A program made the position numbers and the translations under genes. The notes beneath the pieces are model-generated. The model did not search any database, was not told where the DNA came from, and was given only the letters and a program-made list of their open reading frames with translations. Shown in pieces: positions 21,969 to 35,253 of a stretch of DNA of 64,000 nt. The DNA comes from Caenorhabditis remanei (Eukaryota > Nematoda > Chromadorea > Rhabditida > Rhabditidae), in assembly GCF_010183535.1 (NCBI RefSeq), contig NC_071332.1:11780001-11844000 (forward strand), given 5' to 3'. The first letter of the stretch is position 1. Every line of letters begins with the position of its first letter.

Positions 21969-24900
21969 ATGGTAAGGGTTAATTAGATTGAAATTTCTTT
22001 TTATCTTACTTTTCAGAGTGATGATCCGCCAACTTTACCTGTAGGAACGGAGGTCAGCGCCAAGTTCAAGGGCGCTTATTGTGAAGCACGGATTGCTAGA
22101 ATCGTCACAGAGTCGGTTAAAATCAGGGTGAGTGTGTTAATTGATTATTCTGCGAGCCAAAATTCAACTAAAAAGTCCCAGTTATTGAATTTATACTCAT
22201 ATTTTCACGACGAAAATCGTCCAGTCGGACAGTTTTATCCTGTTGTTTTGTGACAACGGTGCAAAAAATTTTATTTCAGGTGTTTATCAGAGGGTCAGCG
22301 AAGAACGTTTCGATACTTACAAAAAACGAATTGGTAGCTTATGGTACGATCGCTGCCGGCCAAAGAGCGACGATGCGAGTTGGTAACAAAATAGTTGATT
22401 GCTTAATCAATAATGTCAAAGATTGCAGCATATACCACGTCGGTTAGTTTGAGAGAAAAAGAAAGCAATTTCAAAAAATAAATGTTTCAGTTTTTAACGA
22501 CGGAGACAAGAAGGACCTCCGACGTACTCACATGGTTTTGAAAGGGAAGCGACACTTCTCGAATGAAACGAATCTTGATTCAATGCCACTCACAAATCCG
22601 GAACAATTCTCGACTCCTGTTCGTGCTGCTGCCCAAAAAGGCGCTCAGAAAATGTACGAGTTAGAAGACAGTCAATTTAGTTTTCCTCGCTTCGTCAATT
22701 CAGATAACCTGTTCCGTTTACAACTTTCTCTAAAAAAAAATCTGAAAAAAATTCCCTGATTTTAAAAGTATTTTGAAACCGCTTATCAACAATTGTATGA
22801 ATATTGCTTGATTTCAGCAAAGAAACATCGAGTGCTCGTCGTTACACAATACGGGAAACTGTAGAACGAGAACCAGTAGCAGATGACGATGAAGAAGAGG
22901 AGGACGACGAGGATCAGCGTGACATGGAACAGGCGACTACAAGTTCATCAACATCGGATAACCGGCAACAGAGAAAAGAGGATGAATCGGAGACAGAAGA
23001 GTCTGATAATGAAGAACCTGTGAGACGAAAACGAGAACATCGGATACAACGTATAGCAGGGGTGCTACTCGATGATGATGATCCAGAAGGTCCGCGACAA
23101 CGAGAACCAGGTGGACGGCGAGGAGTTGATAGAGATCTTATGGATGAAACAGAACCTGGTCAACCGGAAAACGGTTCTCCAGAAAGTGCAGCTTCAGCAA
23201 TGTCTAAAAAACAGCAAAAAGAACTTGACAAACAGGCGAGAAAGAGGGAGAAAGAGAAGTTAAAAGAAGAAGCCAAACTGGAGAAGGATCGGCAAAGAGA
23301 ACTTGATAGGGAAAGGAAAAATAAGGAAAGACAAGAACAATCTGCAAGACGACGAAGGGAGAAATTATTCCACGGAGCAGTGGAATTGTCAAATGATAGA
23401 CATGAGAGATTCACGACTCAAGCAATCGTTCACCCATCCCAACATTATATCTTGAGAAAAGTTCGACGAAAGTTGCAGAAGAAAGGAAGACGACGTCATC
23501 GACATGAAAGATACAGATTACGTAACTTCAGGCTTTACGCTAGATGGAGAGATTTGACTAGTCGAATTGGGCTTTCTTTCTCCGCAAGGTTTCGAAAACA
23601 ATGGATGCGAATGACGGATGCTGAATTTATGTCGAAAATTCGAAACTATAAGTTGATGAGAAGTAAACTTCGTGCGAAAATAGTTCGGTTGTGGATGAGA
23701 AGGCAGGAGAAATCTCGTCGTGTTAAATTTGTTGTCTATCACGACGAACCAAAACTAGCAACTAAACTCCTCAAGTATGTGGAGAAAGAAGAAGAACGAC
23801 CGGTAAGTTTTGTAATTTGTTTTCTTATTTACTTTCGACGTTTTTTTTCAGTTAACATTTGCCGAACGTATGCAAGTTCCCCACGAAGATCTTCAAACTT
23901 CAACGTTTCGTTCGCACTTCTTGAATCAAACGTGGTATCCAGCCGTTCTTTTTCCTGGTGTAAAAACTGACCCACGTGGCTCGCAATGCCTACAAAGAGA
24001 TATTCGTCATATGGGAAACGGAAAAGTGATGACGGTTTGGGAGGATCATTTAATTCCATTCGATTGGCTACCAGTGTTCGACGATAAAGAGATGAAGAAA
24101 ATCGTTGAACAGCGACCACCAGAAATGAGATCTCAATTCACTCTCGCGATGAAGTTTGCTTTGAATTATACTCTCGAACGTAAGTTTCAAATTCAGAAAA
24201 TATGTTTGAGATCCGAACATATCTCGCAGTCAAACGGTATGAAGGAAACAATTATTCAACTTATGAGAAAGCTGTTGAAACTCCAGAAATAATAAGGAAA
24301 ATCTTAAAACTGCATATCTACATTCGTCAGAATCCAGTTGAAGCATTTATTCGGAAAGCGGTAGTACCGTAAATATTTTAATTGACGAACATCTTTATAA
24401 GAAGTGCACCTATAGTATAAGCTCACTCTCCGGACCCAGTTTTTTTTCTTTTTTCTTACTTTTGTCGGATTTTCGCATAATTTTGTTCAAACCTGTTTAA
24501 ATCTCACTCATTTTTACCATACTTGCCAAGGCCCGAGCCTTTACAAAAACAGGCTTAAAAAATCAATTTTTGCCATTTTCGAAGATTTATCACATTTTCA
24601 CTGTTAAAATACCTTTCGATACTCATTTGCAAATATAAGGTGTGTTTTCGTGTAATAATGTTATGAATTAAATCAAAACTTGTAAAACCAGAACCATTCT
24701 TCGAAATTGTAAGCCATGTCCCACCAGTACACAAAAAATCAATAACTGCAACCACATTACACACTAGGAACCGACATGTATACACCATAATGCCAATAGA
24801 AGTTCCCAGAGAAAACATTTGAAAAAGAGAGGACTCGAATAGAGCGCATTGGTTTACCATTCACGAATGCGAACATTTTCGTTCTTTTCTTCCTAAACGC

Positions 24901-27900
24901 CTTTTTCTCTACTTTCGCATCGGAATTGAGACATAAAAGTGGTTTTTTATAGTTTTCGGGGTGAGTTTTTTTTTCCAATTTTTAGAAAGTTTTCGATTGC
25001 GATCGACATAGGAAGTTTTCCAATGGGTTTATCTTCATATTCGCAGTTTTCATTCAAAAAAGTCATGATTTTGTCATGGATTTTTGTATTTTCCTTTATG
25101 ATTTAGATCGATCTGACTCAACTCTCTACCTTTCGAATTCTGGCACCTCTTTTACCAGCTTCTGTGTGTTAACAACAGAGTAAAAAATTTATCGATTTAT
25201 TTTTTATGCAAAAGCCGGAATCGTACTCTTTTACAACAGAAAACTTTCGAAAAAATATCGAGTAGAAATTTGAAAAAATCTGACTAACTCTACTCATATA
25301 TAATTTTTTTCCAGAAATAAACCGTCCACATCTGAACTTAATGTTGGAATGGACTCGACGAAAACAGTATCATCTACCTCGGAGGTATCTTCCGCCAGAA
25401 CTCCCAACAGCTCCGTCTCCATCAAAACGGAATGAACAAGCTGATGATAATCCATTGCACGATGATTCCGATGAAGATTATGATTCGGATAGTTCAATCA
25501 AAAATGCCACAACGGAAGATAAAGATCGATTCATCGCAATGCTAATGCAAGCACACGACTCTGATTATACTATACTGGACACAACTCCAACGATTCAGGG
25601 ACATGACGTCGATCTTCATTACTTGTATTGTTTAGCACTGAGACTGGGAGGACCGAAGAAAGTATACGCAAGCAATCCATGGGCAGAATGGGCAAAAAAG
25701 TTAGTTCCACAGGCTGTTAACGCTGAGGATGAGCTCAAGGAGATATTCAAGACATGTTTGGAAAACTATCTCACGATCAGTACAAAATTGAGTTGGCCAA
25801 TGGAAAATTTGGCAGCGAGGAATGAACGGAAAGTTGTACTCCCTGGACAATATTCGGAGAACCGGAAAAAACGAGCGTTGGCTTTGCAAAACCTACAAGG
25901 CCAACAGAATTCAAACCAACCGACACCTGGAACCGGTAGAGGTCGTGGTGGTGCTCGTGGAGGAGCACGGAAACGAAAAGAAGCGTCTCATGATGGTTCG
26001 AGTGACAAGAAAAGAGTTAAGCAATCAATCTCTAGAGGGACAACTGCTTCTCCAAGGATCTCAGAAGATCGATCTCAACAACCAGGACCGTCTAACGCTG
26101 TCTATGATGACTATGACGATGATGATTCATTCGAAATCACAATTGACAGAGAATCCGCTAAAAAGAAGAAGTCGAAGACGCTCGGTAGGAGAAGTGAAAG
26201 AGAGGGGAGCACATCGGCTGGTCCTCCTAAGAAAGGAAGGCCTCGTAAGCATCCGTTACCAGGATCATCGAATTCTTCTGCAACTCCCAAAGCGGCTGAA
26301 AGAGAGCGAAGAGGGTCAAATAGAGAAAGCTTTCCAGAATATGCTAGAGCTAACATGTAAGTTTCAAATTATTCAGAGCCATAAAGCTAATCAGAGTCAT
26401 TTTGGAAATTTCAAAAATAAACTAATTTCAGCATCTCCGACATTAAACTGAATGACAGAATCTGTGCCTCCTATCATGAGCAATGGTTCAAATCACAAGT
26501 CTCCATTACATATGAGGATATCTCTGTAGAGCTATTAGATATAATGCTGCAACTCCAGGAAAATATAGATTCAAACTATCACAGGCAATTATATTTCGAA
26601 TCCATCGAGAGATTATGGGAAACAATGAAAGTCACGGCTCATTATATCGGGTGGAATTCAAGATATGATGAATCTATGCCGTTGACCAAGATAATGGTTA
26701 CAAATGAAGCACAACAAGAAGCGAGGAGACGTTTTCTAGACCTTCCAAATGGAGATAAGTTACATCCAGACACATTGTCGATAGTAGAGGAGGCATATTG
26801 TCAAGAAAGCGATCTTATGTTACGGCCGAATTATAAGAAACTGGCGAGAGAAGCATTAAGACCTTCTGTACCTCAACAAGTCAGTGCTCCACGTGTGGAT
26901 GATGATGATATGGATATAGATGATGACAGCATGCGACGTCGTCAAAGAAATCTAGTAGATCAGGATGAAAGATCAGACGATTTTGATTTCGATCCGGTGC
27001 CAACTCAAAATGGACGACGAGGAGATTCAGAAGAGACAGAAGGCAATAAAAAAGATTCGGACGATGAAGATAATGTGTCGGTGGATGATATGAAGATGGA
27101 AGTGGAAGAAGAAAGAGGTATTCATGAGGAATCTCCAGAACTCGGCCTCAAATCCTCATCTGGTTCACCAGGAGTTTCAAAGGCCGTGTCTCGTGAATCG
27201 TCTCCAGTCACAAGTGAATCCAGAGAGCAATCTGTGGAGTCATCGAAGTCTTCCGAATCATCACGTTCTTCTAAATCTTCAGAATCACGAAAAGTTTCGA
27301 AATCTCGAGACTCCGTAGAAACATCAGCATCTGAAGAGCTTGGAGAGAAGTCGGTTCAAAGATCATTGTCTCCAGAAGCTGAAAAAGTAGTTGCTGATTC
27401 TCAACCAGATGATGCTCCTACAAGGTCTCCAGATTCTTCTCCTGGTGCTGAATCTGTCACTCCAGAACCCACTCCAAGAGATGTTGGTCAAAAAGACCTT
27501 ACTTTAGAAGAGAAAGGAGTTCGCACTGAGACAGAAGTTTTCAGTTCTTCGACAAAATCAATTGAAGAGACTCCAAAAATCGAAAAAGATTTGGAATCAG
27601 ATTCCGATGAACCAGAGTATCCAGATGATCCATTGTCTTCGTCTCATGCTGAAGACGGATCAGATCTACATGAAAGCAACTCGGCGGAGGGGCCCCTCAG
27701 TACAATCGAAGACTCAAATTGTAAGTATATTTATTGATTTCAGAAGTATTTTGATTATATACGAACACTTTTCTTTCTAACGTCCCAAATATTTTTGATC
27801 AAACTTCAGAAATGTTTTTCTTTCTATGCTTTCTCACTCTCACAACATTTTCCTCGGTTCCTCCCAAGCTTTATGCATACTTTCTCGCAGAAATCAATAA

Positions 27901-29483
27901 TTATTATCATGAGAAAGGACATATGTTCGACGAATTTAGGCGCAGAAACATATAGTACTAATACGACTTGAGAAATCTTTATTTTAAAAGCGTGAATTTC
28001 AAAGTCAGCTCTTACACAAGTTTTTCAGATACTCCGCAAAAAACAATGCCATCATGTCCATCTGTCAATGTTGAACGATCGGGACCGTTGACTCTTGACG
28101 AAGTTCCAGTACCATCAGCATCCACGTCATCCGGTCCATTGGAGAAAGAAGAAATCGCTACTGAATCAGATGATCAGCGGAAAAGAAGTAACACAGTTAG
28201 CTCGGTGGATCAGCCACTCAAAAAGCGTCCACGACGCGCCAGTGAAAGATCAGGCGGAATCGATGAGGGATTAAGAATGAGGAGTCCAGAACAACGACAC
28301 AGTAACCCCTTGGTTCATCAAATGTCGTCTGGAGTACTCACGCTAGAAATGACACATCGACCGGAATCATCTGGACCAATTGAACCGCAATCTATTCGGA
28401 AAAGTGCAGGAGCGGGTAGAAGGAGAACAGGTTCGTATTTATAAAAAGTTTAAATAATTCGATCATCCGCTCAATCTGTTTCTATTTCAGTTCTAAACCA
28501 TTATTTTCAGCATCACCTAATCTGAACACCTCGGGACCATTAACTCTTCATTCTCCACAACCTTCGACTTCAATTATTCTCACTCAGAACGTAGTATCTA
28601 TTACTCCTAAAGGACGTCCGCCAGGAGCTTCTCCACAGTTAGGAAGGCCCAAAAAACTAGTGACACCAGTTGTCACTGTTCCATCCACATCATCTAAGAG
28701 CGCAGAACTTAAAGAAGAGAAGACGGAGGAAATTCCAGAAGCGTCAACCGAGACTACTGCGATTGCTGTGGAGCCAACTGTTGTTGCAGAAATTCGCAAA
28801 GAAGATGATGTTTCTGAGCACAGTACATCTCCAGAAGATGAAGATGATAAGCAAGAAACTGAATCCTCGTCAGAACAAAATGATATGAATATCACACCAA
28901 AAGGAACTACGATAAGAGGTGGAAAAAGGAAGAGAGGCGGACGGTTCGGAGGATCGTACACCACAAGACCAGTCAAATCTGCAAGTGTCTCAGCGAGAAA
29001 GAATCAGAATCAGGATACTAGTCAAAGTGTAGACGATATTGAAGAGAAGGAGACAGATGAACCAGAACCATCCGGAGCGTCGATTCCATCAACACCATCA
29101 TACTCTTCACGTGACGGTTGGACTCAGCAGAAACAACGGATGGCTGAGGAAATGAGAAAGGACGGATCAGATCGCAATTTTGATGAACTCGACCTTGCGA
29201 ATTTCGACCTGATTATCGCAGGCGCACCGGCTGAGGATATAAATATGTATCTGGAGGAACGGACAAATGAGCTCCGGGAACTTTATGCAAATACGAAATA
29301 CGAATATTTGACACTCGAGAAAAGATTCCGAAAGACGCATGAGGCGAAAAGTAAGAAATAGCGAGATCGTTTAAATATCCTAATTCAACATTTTCAGAGA
29401 AAGCGGAGACTGAAGCGTCGAAATCTCCATCTGTGATAGATGAACCATCTACCTCTGCATCACCTTCTACCTCCAAAAACTGA
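21969..29483 (+). CDS. arid-1: ARID4A/B-type chromatin protein (SIN3-HDAC complex subunit)
   Basis: Chromatin-binding subunit related to human ARID4A/RBBP1, which joins SIN3-histone deacetylase complexes in the nucleus. Exons are 21969-21971 (ATG only), 22017-22127, 22280-22442, 22491-22653, 22818-23802, 23852-24179, 25315-26356, 26432-27720, 28029-28430, 28511-29350 and 29398-29483; in phase, 1803 aa. The N-terminal Tudor-like region reads [19 protein letters not shown] and [21 protein letters not shown] long acidic/basic charged region follows, then the RBB1NT-type segment ([13 protein letters not shown]) and an ARID with insertions ([12 protein letters not shown] to [20 protein letters not shown]). 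The chromo-barrel reads [16 protein letters not shown]. The C-terminal half is low-complexity Ser/Glu/Pro sequence ending in a short coiled coil. The donor after KGAQK (22653) is the least certain junction. The symbol rests on memory of the C. elegans orthologue. Confidence 0.9.
24180..25314. other. Large arid-1 intron
   Basis: This 1.1-kb intron splits the RBB1NT-type region from the ARID. It is AT-rich. A stretch near 24370-24430 (ACCGTAAATATTTTAATTGA, then TATAAGAAGTGCACCTATAG) resembles the interior of the cul-3 intron MITE and may be a decayed relative. No nested gene was found. Confidence 0.4.
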
Positions 29484-30666
29484 AAGCATTTCACATCAAT
29501 TTTTCCCGGTTTTCTTCGCTAACACATTAGCATTTTCCTGTTTCAAAATATGCAATATAAGTTTTCGGATTGCGGACAGCCGCCGGTGAGATTTTAAATC
29601 GCATCTTTTTTTCTCTCGAAACGGTCTCGCAGTGTAGTTTACAGTCTTGCAAACTTTAAAACTACAGTTTTCCATGTTTTCAACATCGAGATCATTCTGA
29701 ACTAATCTGCTGTTTAACTCTCCCACCGGAGATGCTCCGTAAACCGAAAAAAATATTGCCCATCTCCTGAAATCCCCAGTTTGTTGTTTTTCCCATCCCA
29801 ATGATCTTAAATCCCGAATAGGTCATTTATTGATTGTCTCGTTTAAACTGAAATAGGATCTCATCTTCTGTTATTTTTCTGTTATTTATTGAATATTCAT
29901 TGATTCATAATGACGAATAGCTCATTTAGTGTAAATTTGACTCTTCCCAATTTATCCAAGTTTTCTTCTCTTTTTACAAAATCTCACTTAACTCAGTTTT
30001 GCCTTTTTTCTTGAAAACGATGCTCTTTGTCCACGTAGGCTATGGAAATGATACATGTTTCAATGATAGTACTAGTCATATTGCGTAGTTCTCTCGAATG
30101 TCGATAATTGTTTACCGGGTTTTCTTCATTAGTTGACAGCACATTTGAAATATCAGGTTCCTCAAATTTGGACATTCAATCCAACCACCAATATGATCCC
30201 TCTTGCATCTCCTCCCTGAAAAAGAAATCTCAAGTTTTTATAATGATAATTTTCCCCGTAATATTGCTTCATTAATGTTATTATTTTCTCGTTTATTCAG
30301 TCGAACCGATTATTTTTTGTAACCTTTTAAAATGTTCTTTAATTGCAAAAATTGATTTAGTCCCTATCAGTCCCATGTACCAACTACTTTAACAATATTC
30401 ATCTGACGTGTTTTTAAATTTTCTCTCGATTAGTAATAATAAAACGAGATATAGGTCATTCAGACTAAACAATTGTTCCTTACGATCAACTTTTTCTCGA
30501 GTTATATCACGCTGAAGACAAGGTTTGAAGCCTATTATGTACCGTGAACACTAAGAAACTATGTAAATATCCCAGAAAAAATGGAAGAAACGGAGACTTT
30601 CATTCCGAGCAGACTAATACAACTCAGCATTTCTTTTACAGCCAACTTCATATAACTTATTCTAAA
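29484..30666. other. Intergenic region between arid-1 and trpp-1
   Basis: About 1.2 kb, too long for a standard Caenorhabditis operon gap. No conserved coding sequence. TTTTACAG at about 30633-30640 is the likely splice-leader or 5' UTR acceptor for trpp-1. Confidence 0.4.
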
Positions 30667-31141
30667 ATGACAATTTACAATGTGTATATATTCGATCGTG
30701 AAGGACAATGCCTGTATTATGATGAATGGTTTCGAACGAAACAATCAGGATTGGCACCAATTCAAGAATATAAATTAGTATTTGGAATGATGTTATCAAT
30801 GAAATCATTTGTTGATCGATTGGCGACAAACGATTCGAATCAAACGGTGAATTATTATAAGTAAGACTTTTTGCGAGAAGAATGAGAAATTCAAATATCT
30901 TTTCAGGACTTCCGCCTATAAAATGACATTTCTTGAATCAGCCACTGGCATCAAAATAATGTTGAATACTGATCCAAATGCCACGGGGATTCGAGATCTT
31001 CTTCATAAAATCTATCAAGCGTGGACTGAAACATCAAATAGTGCAGCTAAAATGGAACTGTTCGCATCGAATCCTCCAAATGAAAACTTTTTGAAAAGTC
31101 GAGTTAGGGATATTGTTATGAAACATCAGGCATACGTTTAG
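30667..31141 (+). CDS. trpp-1: TRAPP complex subunit 1 (BET5 homologue)
   Basis: Core subunit of the TRAPP vesicle-tethering complexes that activate Rab1/Ypt1 at the ER-Golgi interface. Exons are 30667-30860 and 30907-31141, giving 142 aa in phase, the usual TRAPPC1 length. The longin-like sybindin fold is clear. It begins MTIYNVYIFDREGQCLYYDE, followed by EYKLVFGMMLSMKSFV, then TSAYKMTFLESATGIKIMLN and IRDLLHKIYQAW. The closing SRVRDIVMKH matches the C-terminus of TRAPPC1. It ends at TAG 31139-31141. Confidence 0.93.
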
Positions 31142-32400
31142 TAGAATGGTGAGTCGGTGAGCAGACATCCGGACAGACAGTTGCAACAGTATCCCCCTAT
31201 TTTGTTTCCTTCGTTTTGTCGATAGATATCTTGAATCGATTTTGGGATAAACAGACAAAACATTATGCTATGTTTACTATTCTATACTTTACAACATAGA
31301 TATAAGGGAAAACAATGAATAAAAAACAATGACGAATTTCTTGTTTTGTTTCAAAGCAAAAAAAAATAACTTGTTTGTTCTCTAAATCTTCTGAAAGTCC
31401 TTGAAATCAAAAGTTTCAAGTCTCATGATAAATTAATCAACGAAGATCTACAGTTTTCCTCTCTTAAAACTATTTAGGAAGTTTCAGTAAACAACAACAA
31501 TCAACACGCTCGCTCTCTCTTCTTCTTTTCCAATTTCTTTTCATTTTCAGCTGTCTTCTTCTCCTTCTTGATGTCGTTCAACTACCATCTCCATCAGTCT
31601 TTTTCTTCTTCACTTCGTCATTCGGCTCTCTCTTTCTCTTCCTTGTGACTCTTCTCTATTTCTTTTCCTTTTCGTTCCCTTTTTTCAATATATTATCTAT
31701 GTCATCTCTGTGTCTCTAAATGTTTCATTCTCTCTTCTTTTGTCTCTATCACTTCCTTTTTCTGTCTTTTTTTTCAACTAACTCAATTTCTGCAACGAAA
31801 AAAATTGCAGAGGAGCAGAGAAATTACGAGAATTGAAACAGTGTTTCGCAATTTATCAATGGGTTTATATTGACGAGTTTTCTGGAAATTCGTCATTGAG
31901 CATTCGAGTCACGGACCTGGGGCTTGCTCGATTAAAATAATCCAAGAATTGAGTTGTTTCTCGGATTTTTCTTCTTTTCCATCCCAAATCATTTCCCATT
32001 TTCTTCTCTTCGCATCTTACTCGGTAGAATCAAAATTTTCTCTTATCGATTTCATTTTTTGTCGTGAATTTATGTTTTGAAACTATATATTTTCTAATCT
32101 TTCGATGGACTTTCTGTTGTTTACTGTGTTCATAATATATGTATAATGCCAATATTTGCATTCCCCCAATTCTCTCTTTTTCTATCGTTTTTTTCTCTTT
32201 CTCAACAAATTATTTTGTAATATTTCAAAACTTAAAAACTATCTTGTGTGATGTGATATTACGTTTGGAGAAAACTCATTATTATTTGTTGTTTCAAATA
32301 TTCATCTAAATCGCCTCCCATCGACCTTTTGGTTCCTTTTCTTAAAAAATAGTTAGTTTTGTTACTTGTTGAATAAAAAGCTTCAACATTTTCAGGCAAA
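31142..32400. other. Intergenic region upstream of the galectin gene
   Basis: Strongly pyrimidine-rich on the plus strand between about 31500 and 31790 (runs of CTCTCTCTTCTTCTTTTCC type). Otherwise AT-rich. TTTTCAG at 32390-32396, five bases before the ATG, is a likely trans-splice acceptor. No gene seen. Confidence 0.45.
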
Positions 32401-34833
32401 ATGTCAGCACCTTCAGCACCTCCAGACGAAGGAGAGAGCATTATTAGAAGTCCGGTGAGTACAACATCTAGCACATTTCGAAAATAAAGATAATAATTTT
32501 CTATAAATAAAAAACGAACAGACGGACAGAAACAAAAAAAAACATACAGACGTTAGTTTCCTATTTTAAACGGCTGAAATTTAATGTTCCCATCTAAAAA
32601 GGCACTCAACTTTCTTCTTTTTTTCAATATTTGAGTTTCAGTAAAAAATAGACTGCTCAAACACAATAAAAATCAAACCAAAAGTGGCATATATCAATAG
32701 GTTTGCTTGGCATTCCAAATAGAAATATATATTGTTGAAAAAGAAAAGTTCAACGAGAAAAATCACAAAATTGTCCTCTTCTCCCCCATTTTCAACACTA
32801 TTCTGATGCCTATTCGCACTCGGATTAACCGGTTATTATAGTAGTTTTCTACACTCTGTCAACCACGGAAAACGACCTTTTATACCCATTTTGACGAAGA
32901 ATTTTGGCATATTTTAGAATTTGTGGAATGTATTCTGAGAAATTCTGTCCGCTGAATACTTGGGATGCTCCACTCCATTGGATTAGAAAAAATTTAGTGG
33001 GTTTTGAAATATTTTTTAATGTGAAAATATCGCTTTTTATCCAATGAAAATACTTATTGGACAGTAAAAACAGGGAGACAAACGTATATTTAATAGACAT
33101 GTCAATTAATGTCAATTAAAATAAATAGCATCGAATTTTCAGGAACTCCCATTCGTCTCCTCAATCGTTGGTGGTTTATTCGCTGGTCGAGCAGTTGTTG
33201 TTAGTGGAATGGTACTCCCTGGATTCGCGTCTGATCGGAAGAGGTGTGAATAAAAATAAACGTTTTACAAAAATAAAGTTCGTTTACAGATTCGACATAG
33301 ACCTATGCTGTGGACTATTGATTGATGGAGATCATATGGATAACAAGGCACTTCATTTCAATCCAAGATTTGAAGCAAAAGCTGGATGGTTTGTTTCTTT
33401 TTTTTAATTTCTTTCTGATAATTATGATTCCAGGTTCTCGGGTCCAGCAGACGATAAACTAGTAATCAATTCATTTGTTTCCGGGCGATGGGGTTCTGAA
33501 GAAAGATTCGATAATCCATTTAAAGAGGGAGAACCATTCCAGCTACGGATTCTTGTTCTTGATAAATACTTCAAAGTAAGCAGTTATTTATCAAGACTTA
33601 ATAGTCATAAATCGTCTTTCAGATCTCAGCTAGTGGAAAGCACGTATGTGACTTCCCCTATCGTGTTCCCGTCGAATCGATTCGGACAATTTCAATCAAA
33701 GGAAACATTCGAGTCGATTATGTCGAGTTCCAACCACCGGTAAGTATCCAACAGATTGGGAAATCTGTAAGAAACTGATTATATCATCCTGAGTAACTGA
33801 ACATCCTTTTGCACCTAACTCATCTCTGTTTTGTCCGTTTTGTAGGAGGAAGGAACCCCGACTGAATGATTCTCTTCCACTTCTTCTGATTCTTCGCCCA
33901 CTTCGCGCCGCGCATCTCTTCCTATTAATTTGCTCCTTTTTCTCTCCTTGTTTCCCTTTTCGATCTGCATTATTATCGATTTCAATAAGTTCTGAAACTA
34001 TTGAATGAGTAAACTCCCCTTTCTCTCTTGCCATTTAATGAAACCCCGAATGATCCCCACTGTTCTGTCATTTTTTTGCCCCTGAAAATATGAAAAGCAT
34101 CGAATAAATATTTTTCAAAATCATTCACTTTTTATTTTTTTCAGATTGGAATTGGAGCTGATGGGAAACCTACAATTGTTGCACCAACGCCGAAGCAAGA
34201 AGTTATGACGCAGATTGATAAACCTGTAAGAGAAATGAGCGATAATTGAAAAGACTTCCCTGCGGACATTTGGAATCAAATTACAAACAAAAATAGATTT
34301 TTCAACAATAAGAAATACAGAAAATCTGAAATTCTCGTTTCCTTTATATGCATTTTCCAGAGTATTCCATTCGTCCTTCCCCTTCTACCCGGTGGTTTCG
34401 TTTCCCCTCAATCAGCTCGTTTCACAATTACTCCGTTCCTTTCCGCCGAGAGATTCACTATCAATTTGATGTGTAAAGAAGAATTCTTCTTTCATTTTCG
34501 TATCGATATGCCGAATCCTGCTATGAAGATTAAGGTAATCAAATGTGAAAACAGCAATTCTTCTCAATTCATCAATTCCAGCCAGCAGTCGTCCGAAACA
34601 GTACGAAACGTGGCACGTGGCAGACGGAAGAACGAACATTCGGAACATTTCCATTTAGTAAAGGAATCACTCATGATATCGTTTTCACTGCATATGGGAA
34701 GTCAGTAACTGTGGATGTTGATGGAGCGCCGTTTGTGAAATTCGTTTATCGAGATGGAGATGATCCAGTGAATATAGATTCGATTACTGTAAAAGGAGAC
34801 GTTTTGGTTCATCGATTTGTACATAAAGGATAG
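32401..34833 (+). CDS. Tandem-repeat galectin (two carbohydrate-recognition domains)
   Basis: Beta-galactoside-binding lectin of the nematode LEC family; secreted without a signal peptide or cytosolic. Exons are 32401-32454, 33143-33243, 33290-33388, 33434-33575, 33623-33739, 34145-34225, 34361-34534 and 34582-34833 (339 aa, in phase). CRD1 (about residues 20-165) has the full ligand motif: HFNPRF, then VINSF, then GRWGSEERFDNPF. CRD2 (about 205-339) keeps VVRNS and WQTEERTFGTFPF, but its first strand reads FHFRIDMPNP in place of the usual HFNPR, so sugar contacts are likely altered. The linker is about 40 residues with TPKQEVMTQ. An alternative last exon after CRD1 is listed separately. It is a LEC-1 to LEC-5 type protein, but I cannot assign which. 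Confidence 0.92.
33846..33869 (+). other. Candidate alternative terminal exon giving a one-CRD galectin
   Basis: After the CRD1 exon ends at 33739, a TTTTGTAG acceptor at 33838-33845 is followed by an in-phase exon of seven codons (EEGTPTE) and TGA. A poly(A) signal AATAAA lies at 34103-34108, before the CRD2 exons. Acceptor, phase, stop and polyadenylation signal together suggest that a short isoform with only CRD1 can be produced. Confidence 0.5.
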
Positions 34834-35253
34834 AATCAGGGAACAATTGGGAATTTCACTTTTAAAGTTTTGATTCGTCTTTTTTTCTTCTTCTTCTTCT
34901 TCACTTTCCTTTCCAACCAAGTCATTGTTTTTTTCACTTTTAATGTAATATTTTCATGCTTTTTTGTTCACCTTGGTACTTTCTGTGATGGATCAATCTA
35001 ATCTTTAATAATTTATTTTTCAACTTTGCTACGCTAGATAAATAAAACAGGATATTATGCTCTGGTTGTTAATTCTTGGCTATCAAGTTTTGATTCTTTT
35101 CCAGATGAAAAATATGAAAACATGCTGATTAAGAATCGAGTAAACCAGATGAATCAATGAGCAAAACGTGACTTTAGAAGAAAATGAGCAACTGGAAAGC
35201 ATGCAAAGTTACGTATCTCAATTGAAAGAAAGATTTGATGAATTCAAATTTAT
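34834..35253. other. Convergent intergenic region, galectin and srh
   Basis: This holds the galectin 3' UTR; an AATAAA at 35040-35045 is a plausible poly(A) signal. A CTT-rich tract lies at 34882-34905. Nothing coding is seen. Confidence 0.4.

Noticed and set aside
24370..24440. Second complete copy of the cul-3 intron MITE
   Set aside because: Only scattered similarity to the interior; no inverted ends can be paired, so at most a decayed relative.
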